A stretch of DNA of 61,330 nucleotides from Bacteroidota bacterium (GCA_023458415.1 JAEWZO010000049.1:1-61330), one strand, 5' to 3'. Numbered from the stretch's first letter, positions 33,838 through 42,612 are shown. Made by a program: numbers and translations. The notes: generated from the letters alone by a model not told the origin.

Positions 33838-34257
33838 ATGACGATTAAAGAAAAACAGCAGGAAATAATTGATGAATTCGAGTTTCTGGACGATTGGGAG
33901 CAGAAATACGAATACATTATCGATTTGGGTAAAGAATTGAAAGGTCTTCCTGAAGACAAGAAAACCGACGAGAATCTCATCAAAGGTTGCCAGTCGAAAG
34001 TTTGGATTGATGCTGATTTCCGCGATGGGAAACTGTTTTTTGATGCCGATTCGGACGGGATTTTACCGAAAGGAATCGTTTCACTTCTAGTCTCTATCTA
34101 CAGCGGACACTCTACTCAGGAAATCCTCCACTCCGATTTTGATTTCATTTCAGAAATCGGCCTGCAGGAATTTCTTTCGCCTTCGCGAGCCAACGGATTA
34201 ATGGCGATGACAAAGCAGATTAAATTTTACGCTGTTGCATTTCAGTTAAAATCTTGA
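33838..34257 (+). CDS. sufE: SufE-family sulfur acceptor protein
   Basis: A 139-aa protein that accepts persulfide sulfur from the cysteine desulfurase SufS for Fe-S assembly. The active-site loop LIKGCQSKVW contains C51, at the position of the E. coli SufE cysteine, and the C-terminal SPSRANGLMAM motif is present. It has its own promoter box inside a glycosyltransferase cluster, and its stop overlaps the TTG start of the next gene. Its partner SufS is about 22 kb away. Confidence 0.93.
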   Translation: MTIKEKQQEIIDEFEFLDDWEQKYEYIIDLGKELKGLPEDKKTDENLIKGCQSKVWIDADFRDGKLFFDADSDGILPKGIVSLLVSIYSGHSTQEILHSDFDFISEIGLQEFLSPSRANGLMAMTKQIKFYAVAFQLKS

Positions 34258-35219
34258 AAAAAATATTGGCATACCGATTTTCAGCGTTTGGCGATGTGGC
34301 CATGACGGTGCCGGTTTTCAGAGAATTTCTGGAGCAAAATCCTGACAGTGAAATCGTAATGGTAAGCCGAAAAAACTTTGCTGATCTTTTTCAGAATGTT
34401 CCACGTCTTACTTTCAAAGGCGTTGATTTAGACAGTTATAAAGGTATTCTTGGAATGAAGCGTTTGGCTGAAGAACTTTCTGAAGAATTCCGCCCGGATT
34501 TGGTTGCAGATTTTCATGATGTAATTCGTACCAAGGTACTGAACCGTGTTTTTCGGTTTAAAAATTACCAAACTTTCAAAATAGATAAAGGGAAATCAGA
34601 AAAAGAAGAGTTGACTGATGTCTGGAATCTCGATAAAAAACAATTGAAACTTACTACTGAGCGTTATGCAGATGTCTTCCGGGCGATAGGTTTTTCACTT
34701 GAACTTTCTCATCAACTCCGTCCAGTTTCAGCAAAGAAATCAGGGGTAGGAATTGCGCCTTTTGCTCAGCACAAGGGCAAAATGCTGCCATTGGAAAAAT
34801 CTTTTGAAATTGCCAGAATTCTTAGTGAAACTCACAATGTTTATTTTTTGGGGGGTGGTAAGGAAGAAGTAAAGGTTCTTGATTCTTGGGAAATTCAGAT
34901 TCCGAACTCAACTTCATTGGCTGGAAAACTGACCTTAAAAGAAGAACTTCAGAAAATTTCTGAACTTGAAACGATGATTTCAATGGATTCTGCCAACATG
35001 CATTTGGCGAGTCTTGTTGGAACTCGCTGTATTTCAGTTTGGGGCGCGACGCATTATTATGCTGGTTTTTTGGGTTATGGCCAAAGTAATGAAGACGCGG
35101 TTCATATCAAAGATTTAACCTGCAGACCTTGTTCAGTTTTTGGTGATAAGGACTGTTATCGCGGTGATTGGGCTTGTTTAAACGAAATCGATCTTCAAAA
35201 AATAATTGAGATGATATGA
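34254..35219 (+). CDS. Glycosyltransferase family 9 (heptosyltransferase-like)
   Basis: A 321-aa GT-B enzyme of the ADP-heptose LPS heptosyltransferase family. It opens KKILAYRFSAFGDVAMTVP, typical of GT9. The C-terminal half has GIAPFAQHKGKMLP, MISMDSANMHLASLVGT and VWGATH. A cysteine-rich tail segment with four cysteines (CRPCSVFGDKDC and DWACL) is common in the family. The start is TTG, overlapping the sufE TGA (TTGA), since this TTG precedes the conserved KKILAYRFS and no ATG is available. Probable role: lipopolysaccharide core synthesis. Confidence 0.88.
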   Translation: MKKILAYRFSAFGDVAMTVPVFREFLEQNPDSEIVMVSRKNFADLFQNVPRLTFKGVDLDSYKGILGMKRLAEELSEEFRPDLVADFHDVIRTKVLNRVFRFKNYQTFKIDKGKSEKEELTDVWNLDKKQLKLTTERYADVFRAIGFSLELSHQLRPVSAKKSGVGIAPFAQHKGKMLPLEKSFEIARILSETHNVYFLGGGKEEVKVLDSWEIQIPNSTSLAGKLTLKEELQKISELETMISMDSANMHLASLVGTRCISVWGATHYYAGFLGYGQSNEDAVHIKDLTCRPCSVFGDKDCYRGDWACLNEIDLQKIIEMI

Positions 35220-36112
35220 AGCTTTGCGTGTGTATTCCTGTGTATAATTTTGATGTTCGTGAACTTGTTTACGATCTGAAAAAGCAGGCTTCGGAAAGTA
35301 ATATTGATGTTGAAATTCTGCTGATAGACGACGCTTCCGATGATTATATTAAACTGTTGAATAACGAACTCGATCTTTATGTGGAGAGTTTTGTAATGCT
35401 TGAAAAAAATGTCGGACGGTCGCAGATTCGTAATTTATTTCTGTACTATTCAAGCGGAGATTATCTTTTGTTCTTAGATTGTGACGGAAAAATCATCAAT
35501 TCTAATTTCCTAAAGAACTATATTGATTATATCAATGATAATCAAGGTGTTAAGGTGATTTATGGAGGACGCATTGTTTCAGACGAAGAACCCGATAAAG
35601 ATCATCTGTTGCGCTGGAAATTTGCTAAAGAACGCGAGAATCTTCCGGTTGAAAGCAGGAGAGAAAAACCTTATTTGAGTTTTCAAACCAATAATTTTGT
35701 TGTAAAGAGAAGCGTGTTGAAAAAGGTAAATTTCAATCCCCAGTTTCAGAAGTACGGTTATGAAGACCTTCTGTTTGCGATGGATTTGCAGTCGGAAAAC
35801 ATTCAGATTGCCCATATCGAAAATCCCATATATAACAATGATTTGGAGAGCAACGAAGTTTATCTGAAGAAAGTGGAAGAGTCGGTAGAGAGTTTACATA
35901 GGATGATTAAAAGCCGCACTATCTATCCGAAAATTCAGGACATAAAACTTGTAAAAGTATACAGAAAGTTTCAGCAGAGTGGGACCGGTTTTGCATTTAA
36001 GAAGCTTTTCGCAATTCGAAGAAAACGAATTGCAGAGAAACTGATTTCTGGTGAAGCTTCGCTTCGTTATCTGGATTTTTACAAACTCGGACTTTTGCTG
36101 GAGAAGGAATAA
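35216..36112 (+). CDS. Glycosyltransferase family 2
   Basis: A 298-aa GT-A inverting glycosyltransferase. The N-terminal nucleotide-binding region opens KLCVCIPVYNF, followed by IDVEILLIDDASDD, the acidic D-x-D-like YLLFLDCDGKI, and the later E-D region KYGYEDLLFAMDL. No membrane helix is seen. It starts at ATGA, overlapping the upstream gene by 4 bases, and ends in front of a strong terminator. Acceptor unknown; the context suggests surface polysaccharide or LPS. Confidence 0.88.
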   Translation: MKLCVCIPVYNFDVRELVYDLKKQASESNIDVEILLIDDASDDYIKLLNNELDLYVESFVMLEKNVGRSQIRNLFLYYSSGDYLLFLDCDGKIINSNFLKNYIDYINDNQGVKVIYGGRIVSDEEPDKDHLLRWKFAKERENLPVESRREKPYLSFQTNNFVVKRSVLKKVNFNPQFQKYGYEDLLFAMDLQSENIQIAHIENPIYNNDLESNEVYLKKVEESVESLHRMIKSRTIYPKIQDIKLVKVYRKFQQSGTGFAFKKLFAIRRKRIAEKLISGEASLRYLDFYKLGLLLEKE

Positions 36113-36115
36113 AAA

Positions 36116-36139
36116 AAATCTCACATTTCTGTGAGATTT
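36116..36139. terminator. Bidirectional terminator after the glycosyltransferase cluster
   Basis: A 10-bp perfect stem, AAATCTCACA (36116-36125) with TGTGAGATTT (36130-36139), has a TTTC loop. It is flanked by A- and T-runs and lies between the GT2 stop and the tRNA-Val 3' end. Confidence 0.88.
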
Positions 36140-36150
36140 CTTTTCAAGTG

Positions 36151-36225
36151 TGGGTCCTGAGGGATTCGAACCCCCGACCCTCTGGGTGTAAACCAGATGC
36201 TCTGAACCAACTGAGCTAAGAACCC
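36151..36225 (-). tRNA. tRNA-Val (anticodon TAC)
   Basis: A 75-base cloverleaf on the minus strand. The acceptor stem GGGTTCT pairs with AGGACCC (one T-G wobble), and the discriminator is A at 36151. The D arm is AGCTCAGTTGG-type, the anticodon stem TCTGG/CCAGA carries loop TTTACAC with anticodon TAC at 36188-36190, and the T arm contains GGTTCGAATCC. The 3' CCA is not encoded. An exact TATATTTG promoter box lies 15 bases before the mature 5' end. Confidence 0.97.
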
Positions 36226-36240
36226 TTGTTTTTGGTTCGG

Positions 36241-36248
36241 CAAATATA
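36241..36248 (-). promoter_or_regulatory. -7 promoter box (TATATTTG) for tRNA-Val
   Basis: An exact minus-strand TAnnTTTG match, 15 bases upstream of the mature tRNA 5' end. Confidence 0.65.
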
Positions 36249-36258
36249 CAATCATTTT

Positions 36259-37497
36259 TTATTTCTGCAAATTTTTTTCTAAAAAATCTCCCACTACAAA
36301 GTTGCTCCCGCCGATAAATATCATTTCGTCTTCCATAACATTTTGTCTTGCAGCAAGATATCCGGACTGTACATCATCAAAAATTTTATAGTTAATATCT
36401 GCATTTTTTAACTGTTCTTCGTAATCTTCAGGATGTCGGCCGCGATTAATGGACGGTTTCACAAAATAAAAGTTGGAATCTTTGGGTAAAATCGACAGAA
36501 CTTCGTCAATTTTCTTATCCTTCACAAATCCTAAAATTACATGCTTTTTCTTCGTAATGTTGTTCAGCTGCTCAAAAACCATTTCAAGACCGGCTTGGTT
36601 GTGTCCGGTATCACAGATTATAAATGGGTTTTCGGAAAACTTAAACCATCGACCAATAAATCCTGTGTTTTTCTGAACATGAAGTAAACCGTTCTCAATG
36701 TTTTCTTTGGAAATTTCAAATCCCAGAACGCGAAGCTCGTTAATTAAGGCGATAACTGTTTTGATATTTTTCTGCTGATAATGTCCCTGTAAATCAGATG
36801 AATATAATCCTTCTATATTTTTTGCTTCAGTAAATTTTGAATTATTTTCATCCGCCCTCTGTTTAAAGATATTTTTCACATACTCATCGTCACCACCATA
36901 AATCACCGGAACGCTTGGTTTGATGATTCCTGCCTTTTCTATCGCAATTTTTTCAATGCTATCACCCAGAATATTCATGTGATCGAGAGCGACATTTGTT
37001 ATGGCTGAGACAATTGGATTGATGATATTGGTGGAATCCAGTCTTCCACCAAGTCCAACTTCAATAATGGCTAAATCAACCTTATTCTGTGCAAAATACT
37101 CAAACGCCATCAACGTAGTAAATTCAAAAAAGGAAGGACGAATATCTTCCGGAAGCGATCTCAACTTTTGAATAAATTCATAAACAAATTTTTTCTCGGC
37201 ATTTTGTCCGTTCACTTTTATGCGCTCGGTAAAATCTACGAGATGTGGAGAATTGTACAACCCAACTTTATAACCGGCTTCCTGCAAAACCGAAGCGAGC
37301 ATGTTGCTGGTCGAGCCTTTTCCGTTGGTGCCTCCGATGTGTACAGTTTTGATTTTATCCTGTGGATTTCCAAAAAATTCGCACAGTTTGGTAATATTTC
37401 CCAGTCCGGGTTTGTACGCTTTTTTACCGTCTATTTGATAATTCGGCGCCTGTTTGAAAAGCCATTCTATCTCTCGCTGATATTCAGTTGGTGTCAT
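36259..37497 (-). CDS. folC: Bifunctional folylpolyglutamate synthase/dihydrofolate synthase
   Basis: A 412-aa Mur-ligase-like ATP enzyme that adds glutamate to dihydropteroate or folates. The P-loop GGTNGKGSTSNML, the IEVGLGGRLDSTN region and LDHMNILGDS are conserved FolC motifs. The C-terminal domain has ICDTGHN. The frame is open to a TTG at 37521, but that codon lies in the loop of an upstream terminator hairpin, inside a TACCATTG box-like sequence. The ATG at 37497 was therefore chosen. Confidence 0.94.
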   Translation of the reverse strand: MTPTEYQREIEWLFKQAPNYQIDGKKAYKPGLGNITKLCEFFGNPQDKIKTVHIGGTNGKGSTSNMLASVLQEAGYKVGLYNSPHLVDFTERIKVNGQNAEKKFVYEFIQKLRSLPEDIRPSFFEFTTLMAFEYFAQNKVDLAIIEVGLGGRLDSTNIINPIVSAITNVALDHMNILGDSIEKIAIEKAGIIKPSVPVIYGGDDEYVKNIFKQRADENNSKFTEAKNIEGLYSSDLQGHYQQKNIKTVIALINELRVLGFEISKENIENGLLHVQKNTGFIGRWFKFSENPFIICDTGHNQAGLEMVFEQLNNITKKKHVILGFVKDKKIDEVLSILPKDSNFYFVKPSINRGRHPEDYEEQLKNADINYKIFDDVQSGYLAARQNVMEDEMIFIGGSNFVVGDFLEKNLQK

Positions 37498-37507
37498 TCT
37501 GTTGAAT

Positions 37508-37539
37508 AAAAAAATCTGCACAATGGTACAGATTTTTTT
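37508..37539 (-). terminator. Terminator hairpin of sufD with the probable folC promoter in its loop
   Basis: An 11-bp perfect stem, AAAAAAATCTG (37508-37518) with CAGATTTTTTT (37529-37539), has a 10-base loop. It follows sufD on the minus strand. The loop reads TACCATTG on that strand, one mismatch from the -7 consensus, and lies 23 bases before the folC ATG. Confidence 0.7.
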
Positions 37540-37557
37540 CGAATATTTTGCAGTTTT

Positions 37558-38865
37558 TTAAAACTCCATTTCCACTTCCAGTTTCTCCGCTAAAAGCTTA
37601 GAAATTTTAATTTTAAGTGGTTCAATATCAATGTTCTGCATCGCATCGTTCGCGAATGCATATAATAAAAGAGCCTGTGCTTCCTTTTTGGAAATTCCTC
37701 TTGCCCGCAGATAAAACAGCGCGTCATTATTCAACTGACCAACCGTACAACCATGCGAACATTTTACATCATCTGCAAAAATTTCCAGCTGAGGTTTGGT
37801 GTCTATGGTCGCTCCTTCACTTAATAAAACGTTATTATTCTGTTGGTAAGCGTTTGTTTTCTGCGCGATTTTATCGACGAAAACCTTTCCGTTGAAAACG
37901 CCGTGCGACTTATCCTTATAGATTCCTTTGTAATTCTGATAAGATTCACAATTCGGCTGATTATGATGGACCGCTGTATGATGATCAACCAGTTGCTCGT
38001 TTCCGATTATCGTAATTCCGTTCATGAAGGAGTTGATGTTCTCGCCATTCTGAATGAAGTCCAGGTTGTTTCTTACCAGTTTTCCGCCAAAAGAAAACGT
38101 GTTAACCGTTGCGAGAGAATCCCTTTCCTGCTGCGCAAAAGTATGGTCCACAAGATAAGAAGTGTCGCTGTCATTCTGCAGTTTATGCCAGTCAGCTTTT
38201 GCATTTTTACCTGCGAAAATCTCGGTTACTGCATTCGTGAATACAAAAGTTGAGTCGAAATTGTGATGACTTTCAATGATTTCCACTTTTGAACCTTCTT
38301 CGGCAATCAGCAAATTTCTTGTATTGTAAAAAGTGTTTACTTCCTGATTTTGAGAAAGATAGAAAACGTGAATAGGTTTCTCAATTACCACATTTTTAGG
38401 AACTTTCATGAAGAATCCGTCGCGAACATAAGCTGAGTTCAGATTCACAAAAGCATTTTCCTGATTGGAAAGTTTATTGAAATACTGATCGAAAACCTCA
38501 CGGTGATTCGCATCATTCAACGCATAACGGAAGGACAGAAATTCCACATTTTCGATGGAAACTTTGGAAAGTTCCTTGTGAAGTTCACCATTAATGAAGA
38601 CAATCCAGTCGAAATGTTCTTCACCAAGATGCAGTTCGTCCAGTTGCTCCTTTGTGATATTGTGATGTTCGGAGGGAAAGAAATTGTATTCCTTTTCTGT
38701 GATTTCCCGAAGATTCGTGTATTTATATTCCTCGTCTTTCTTCGTAGGGAAACCGGCTGCCTCAAATTTTTGCAGCGCAGATTTTCTGGCATCATTCAGA
38801 AAAGAATGTTGCAGTTTCCCTAGAAACTCCGAGTGATTATTTAATATTTGTTCGTACAGTGCCAT
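37558..38865 (-). CDS. sufD: Fe-S cluster assembly protein SufD
   Basis: A 435-aa beta-helical subunit of the SufBC2D scaffold, where Fe-S clusters are built. The family's C-terminal core is clear: KTNAYQQNNNVLLSEGATI, then TKPQLEIFADDVKCSHGCTVGQLN, then YLRARGISKKEAQALLLYAF. It lies 81 bases after sufC; the gap is filled with low-complexity repeats. The length is normal. Confidence 0.95.
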   Translation of the reverse strand: MALYEQILNNHSEFLGKLQHSFLNDARKSALQKFEAAGFPTKKDEEYKYTNLREITEKEYNFFPSEHHNITKEQLDELHLGEEHFDWIVFINGELHKELSKVSIENVEFLSFRYALNDANHREVFDQYFNKLSNQENAFVNLNSAYVRDGFFMKVPKNVVIEKPIHVFYLSQNQEVNTFYNTRNLLIAEEGSKVEIIESHHNFDSTFVFTNAVTEIFAGKNAKADWHKLQNDSDTSYLVDHTFAQQERDSLATVNTFSFGGKLVRNNLDFIQNGENINSFMNGITIIGNEQLVDHHTAVHHNQPNCESYQNYKGIYKDKSHGVFNGKVFVDKIAQKTNAYQQNNNVLLSEGATIDTKPQLEIFADDVKCSHGCTVGQLNNDALFYLRARGISKKEAQALLLYAFANDAMQNIDIEPLKIKISKLLAEKLEVEMEF

Positions 38866-38880
38866 TTAAATTTCTTGATA

Positions 38881-38947
38881 AAAGAGAAAAGAAAAAAGAG
38901 AAAAGATCAATCCGGATTCTTTGTTCTTGGCTCTTGGTTCTTTACTC
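38881..38947. repeat. Degenerate low-complexity repeats in the sufC-sufD gap
   Basis: AAAGAGAAAAGA occurs twice (38881-38892 and 38895-38906). It is followed, after about 10 bases, by a TTCTTG/CTCTTGG-type purine-pyrimidine repeat (38917-38947) in which TTCTTTG, TTCTTGG, CTCTTGG and TTCTTTA units follow each other. It fills almost the whole gap. Confidence 0.6.
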
Positions 38948-39690
38948 TAGTTTAGCAGCCAGTCGTAGCCTTTTTCTTCCAATTCCAGCGCTAGAGTTTT
39001 GTCTCCGGTTTTGATGATTTTTCCATCGGCTAAAACATGCACGAAATCCGGCTGAATATAATCTAAAAGTCTTTGGTAGTGCGTGATAAGGAGCACCGCG
39101 TTTCCTTCATTTCTGAATTGGTTCACACCATCAGCTACAATTCTCAGTGCATCAATGTCCAATCCGGAATCAGTCTCATCCAAAATCGCGAGTTTCGGGT
39201 TCAACATCAACATCTGAAAAATTTCATTACGTTTTTTCTCACCTCCGGAAAAACCTTCATTTAATGATCTTGAAAGGAAATCTTTCTTGATATCCAGCAA
39301 TTCAGATTTTTCTCGAATCATCGCAATCATTTCCTTCGCAGGCATATCTTCGAGTCCGTTGGCTTTGCGGTTTTCGTTCATCGCTGCTTTAATGAAATTG
39401 GTTACAGAAACTCCAGGAATTTCAACAGGATACTGGAAAGACATAAATATACCTTTATGCGCTCTTTCTTCCGGTGCTTCCTCCACGATGTCATCACCTT
39501 CGAAAAGAATTTGGCCATCGGTCACTTCGTAATCTTCTTTTCCCGCAATTACGGAAGACAAAGTAGATTTCCCGGCGCCGTTCGGTCCCATAATGGCGTG
39601 AACTTCGCCCGGTTTTATTTCAAGGTTGATTCCTTTTAAAATTTCAACGCCGTCTTCAATCTGGGCGTGTAGGTTTTTGATTTGTAACAT
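38947..39690 (-). CDS. sufC: Fe-S cluster assembly ATPase SufC
   Basis: A 247-aa ABC-type ATPase powering the SufBC2D scaffold. The Walker A GPNGAGKST, signature SGGEKKRNEI, Walker B LAILDETDSGLDIDAL and H-loop LITHYQRLL are all present, in the SufC-specific form. Gaps of about 80 bases on both sides contain short dispersed repeats rather than genes. Confidence 0.97.
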   Translation of the reverse strand: MLQIKNLHAQIEDGVEILKGINLEIKPGEVHAIMGPNGAGKSTLSSVIAGKEDYEVTDGQILFEGDDIVEEAPEERAHKGIFMSFQYPVEIPGVSVTNFIKAAMNENRKANGLEDMPAKEMIAMIREKSELLDIKKDFLSRSLNEGFSGGEKKRNEIFQMLMLNPKLAILDETDSGLDIDALRIVADGVNQFRNEGNAVLLITHYQRLLDYIQPDFVHVLADGKIIKTGDKTLALELEEKGYDWLLN

Positions 39691-39702
39691 CTTTTACTAT
39701 TT

Positions 39703-39722
39703 AAACGCAAATTGCGCAAAGA
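39703..39722. repeat. Short GCGCAAAG-type repeat in the sufB-sufC gap
   Basis: The sequence reads AAACGCAAA, a 2-base spacer, then GCGCAAAGA. The same AAACGCAAA...GCGCAAAGA pattern returns in the sufA-sufB gap at 41227. It seems to be a small dispersed element. Confidence 0.55.
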
Positions 39723-39767
39723 TTTTTGTCATTAATTATTTTGAATTGTGTTTAGCGGTTAAGCCTT

Positions 39768-41216
39768 TTATCCAACCGATCCTTCGAGTGATATTTCAAG
39801 TAATTTCTGCGCTTCAATCGCGAATTCCATCGGGAGTTTGTTCAGGACTTCTTTGCTGAAGCCGTTCACAATCAGTGCGATGGCTTTTTCAGTATCGATG
39901 CCGCGTTGGTTACAGTAGAAAATTTGATCTTCCCCAATTTTGGAGGTCGTGGCTTCGTGCTCCAGTTGTGCCGTAGGATCTTTGATTTCAATGTATGGGA
40001 ACGTGTGTGCACCGCATTCATTTCCCATCAGAAGCGAGTCGCACTGTGAAAAGTTTCTTGCGCCTTTCGCCGTCGGCATTACTTTTACCTGACCTCTATA
40101 TGAATTATTTGATTTTCCTGCAGAAATCCCTTTAGAAATAATAGTGGAACGCGTATTTTTCCCGATGTGAATCATCTTCGTGCCTGTATCAGCATACTGA
40201 TGATTGTTGGTCACGGCGATGGAGTAGAATTCACCGATGGAGTTGTCACCCTTCAGGATGCAGCTTGGATATTTCCAGGTCACTGCGGATCCGGTTTCCA
40301 CTTGCGTCCACGAAATCTTCGCGTTCTTTTCACATAAACCTCTCTTGGTCACAAAGTTATACACACCGCCTTTTCCACTTTCATCACCAGGGAACCAGTT
40401 CTGAACCGTGGAATATTTAATTTCCGCATTGTCCATTGCGATCAGTTCCACAACCGCTGCGTGCAGCTGATTTTCGTCGCGGGCAGGTGCAGTACAGCCT
40501 TCGAGGTAGGAAACATAACTTCCTTCATCAGCAATCACCAAAGTTCTTTCAAACTGTCCGGTTCCGGCCTGGTTAATACGGAAATATGTGGAAAGTTCCA
40601 TCGGGCATTTCACACCTTTCGGGATGTAGCAGAAAGATCCGTCGGAAAATACCGCGGAATTGAGTGCTGCGTAGAAGTTATCACCTCTCGGAACAACTTT
40701 TCCGATGTATTTTTTCACCAGATCAGGATGTTCACGGATGGCTTCGGAAATCGACATAAAGATGATTCCTTTTTCCTTCAGTGTTTCCTGAAAAGTAGTT
40801 TTCACGGAAACGGAATCCATCACGATGTCCACTGCCACACCGGCCAGTCTTTTCTGTTCCTCGATGTTAATTCCCAGTTTTTCAAAAGTCTTCAAAAGTT
40901 CGGGATCTACTTCGTCAAGGCTCGCCAATTCCGGCTTTTTCTTTGGAGCTGCGTAGTATCTTATCGCTTGGAAATCAGGTTTTTCGTACTTGATGTTGGC
41001 CCAGTCCGGTTCTGTCATATTCTGCCAGATGCGAAAGGACTCCAAACGCCATTCGGTCATCCATTCCGGTTCTTCTTTCTTGGCCGAAATGGCTCGGATG
41101 ATATCTTCGTTAAGACCAGTCGGGAAATCCTCATACTCGATGTCGGTGTAAAAACCGGCTTCGTATTCTTTTGTTTTGAGGTCTTCTCTTAGGTCGTCTT
41201 CTGTGTATTTTGCCAT
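39768..41216 (-). CDS. sufB: Fe-S cluster assembly protein SufB
   Basis: A 482-aa scaffold subunit of SufBC2D. SufB landmarks are GMSKEFLNK-like VNGFSKEVLNKLPMEFAIEA at the C-terminus, QCDSLLMGNECGAHTFPYIE with the conserved cysteines, and PKGVKCPMELSTYFRIN. The frame is open 9 codons upstream to 41243, but the ATG at 41216 opens the usual MAKYTEDDL start, so it was chosen. Confidence 0.96.
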   Translation of the reverse strand: MAKYTEDDLREDLKTKEYEAGFYTDIEYEDFPTGLNEDIIRAISAKKEEPEWMTEWRLESFRIWQNMTEPDWANIKYEKPDFQAIRYYAAPKKKPELASLDEVDPELLKTFEKLGINIEEQKRLAGVAVDIVMDSVSVKTTFQETLKEKGIIFMSISEAIREHPDLVKKYIGKVVPRGDNFYAALNSAVFSDGSFCYIPKGVKCPMELSTYFRINQAGTGQFERTLVIADEGSYVSYLEGCTAPARDENQLHAAVVELIAMDNAEIKYSTVQNWFPGDESGKGGVYNFVTKRGLCEKNAKISWTQVETGSAVTWKYPSCILKGDNSIGEFYSIAVTNNHQYADTGTKMIHIGKNTRSTIISKGISAGKSNNSYRGQVKVMPTAKGARNFSQCDSLLMGNECGAHTFPYIEIKDPTAQLEHEATTSKIGEDQIFYCNQRGIDTEKAIALIVNGFSKEVLNKLPMEFAIEAQKLLEISLEGSVG

Positions 41217-41226
41217 CTTTTTTGTT

Positions 41227-41287
41227 AAACGCAAAGAGCGCAAAGAAATTTATATTAAATTTTCTGCTTTTAAGGGCGCAAAGGCGC
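41227..41287. repeat. GCGCAAAG-type repeats in the sufA-sufB gap
   Basis: AAACGCAAAGAGCGCAAAG (41227-41245) resembles the element at 39703. A second, shorter copy, GGGCGCAAAGGCGC, lies at 41274-41287. Together they occupy most of the 85-base gap. Confidence 0.55.
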
Positions 41288-41301
41288 TTCGCTCAGCAGA
41301 A

Positions 41302-41631
41302 TTAAAGCGAAAAACTCTCCCCGCAACCACAGGTTCTGTTGGCATTGGGATTGTTAAAAACAAATCCTTTTCCGTTCAGTCCTCCGGAATATTCCAGGAT
41401 GGTTCCGGCAAGATAAAGGATGGATTTTTTGTCTACGACGATTTTCACGCCGTTATCTTCAAAAACCTGATCGGTTTCTTCGGTTTTATTGTCAAATTTC
41501 AGGACATATTCCAGGCCGGAGCATCCGCCGCTCTTCACGCCCACGCGGATGTAATCGGTTTCGGGGTTGAAGCCGTCTTCCGTCATCAGCAGGGCTGCCT
41601 TTTGTTTTGCCTGATCGGTTACTTTAATCAT
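41302..41631 (-). CDS. sufA: A-type Fe-S carrier protein (SufA/IscA/ErpA family)
   Basis: A 109-aa cluster carrier. The three A-type cysteines are present: one in GGCSGLEY and two in the C-terminal CGCGESF. The size is typical. It is first in the suf operon (sufA-sufB-sufC-sufD), with a TACTTTTG box upstream. Sequence alone does not separate SufA from ErpA; the operon position favours SufA. Confidence 0.9.
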   Translation of the reverse strand: MIKVTDQAKQKAALLMTEDGFNPETDYIRVGVKSGGCSGLEYVLKFDNKTEETDQVFEDNGVKIVVDKKSILYLAGTILEYSGGLNGKGFVFNNPNANRTCGCGESFSL

Positions 41632-41659
41632 TTTGTTTATTTAGAATGATTTTAATTTG

Positions 41660-41667
41660 CAAAAGTA
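41660..41667 (-). promoter_or_regulatory. -7 promoter box (TACTTTTG) for the suf operon
   Basis: An exact minus-strand TAnnTTTG match, 28 bases upstream of the sufA ATG. I saw no convincing IscR- or Fur-like operator nearby. Confidence 0.6.
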
Positions 41668-41810
41668 CGAACTATAAAACTGATATTCAAATTTGCACTT
41701 TCATTTTAGCTATTATTATCATTGACAGCAAAAACTGCCTCATTTTTAACAGTATCGTTGCATTTAAGTTTAACCTATCTCCCTTATTTGCATCTGATAT
41801 TAAAAAGGAT

Positions 41811-42611
41811 ATGAGAAGATTTTTTTCGGTTTTGCTGCTTGCCGTTTCGGTTTCATTCAATGCGCAAGCAACGCGTTTTGTATATGAAGTTTCGATGAAA
41901 ACAGATTCTACAGCACAGCCGGTTGTGGAGAATGCTTTTTTGGATGTGAGTGGAAGTAAATCCGTGTTTTACGGTGAGAAAAGAAGCTTGAGAGATTCTT
42001 TAATGCAGCGGAATCGTCAAACCAGAAACTTCAGTTTCGACCGTTCGCAGATGGATCAGTTCAGAACGCAGATTAATTATGAAATTGAGAAAAACATAGC
42101 CGAGCAGCAAATAATCTATAAAAACAGAATCGCACGCGATCTTTATTCCTATCAGGAAGACCGTAATTTTAACTGGCAAATTCTTCCGGAAACCAGCACC
42201 ATAGGAACTTATAAAGTTCAAAAAGCGCAAACCGATTTTGCTGGAAGAAAATGGACAGCTTGGTTTACTCAGGATGTTCCGGTGATGGATGGGCCATATA
42301 AATTTTCTGGGTTGCCCGGTTTAATTGTAAAAATTGAAGATGCAAAAGGAGATTATTCTTTTGACTTAAAGGAAACTAAAGCCATCGCGAATTTGCCGGA
42401 GCTTCAGCAACGTGGGAGTGTTCTTGCCGTGAAGAGAAAAGATTACGAAAAACAACTCGAAAGATTCAGGAAAGATCCCGCTTCAATGATGCAAAGCATG
42501 CAGAGAGGTGGCATCCGCAATTCGCAAAGAAATCCTCAAGCAGATCTCGACAGAAAAAAGCGCATGGAAGAAGAGCAGCGGAAAAACAACAATCCTATAG
42601 AATTATCATAA
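41811..42611 (+). CDS. GLPGLI-family secreted protein
   Basis: A 266-aa exported protein with signal peptide MRRFFSVLLLAVSVSFNAQ. The family-defining hexapeptide GLPGLI is present in YKFSGLPGLIVKIED (about residue 165), preceded by AGRKWTAWFTQDVPVMDGPYKF. The C-terminal about 60 residues are rich in Arg, Gln, Met and Asn and look disordered. GLPGLI proteins are found only in Bacteroidota; the role is unknown. The frame is open 55 codons further upstream, but that part has no plausible coding content and the ATG at 41811 starts the signal peptide. Confidence 0.85.
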   Translation: MRRFFSVLLLAVSVSFNAQATRFVYEVSMKTDSTAQPVVENAFLDVSGSKSVFYGEKRSLRDSLMQRNRQTRNFSFDRSQMDQFRTQINYEIEKNIAEQQIIYKNRIARDLYSYQEDRNFNWQILPETSTIGTYKVQKAQTDFAGRKWTAWFTQDVPVMDGPYKFSGLPGLIVKIEDAKGDYSFDLKETKAIANLPELQQRGSVLAVKRKDYEKQLERFRKDPASMMQSMQRGGIRNSQRNPQADLDRKKRMEEEQRKNNNPIELS

Positions 42612-42612
42612 A

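Noticed and set aside
40461..41192. 243-codon plus-strand frame opposite sufB
   Set aside because: Length comes from the codon bias of sufB; composition is not protein-like and the gene is on the other strand.
39703..41287. GCGCAAAG-type repeats as a CRISPR array
   Set aside because: Units are too short and irregular, with no spacers of constant length and no cas genes.
41646..41810. 55-codon extension before the GLPGLI protein
   Set aside because: No protein-like content; the signal peptide begins at the ATG at 41811 and the suf promoter box lies in this stretch.
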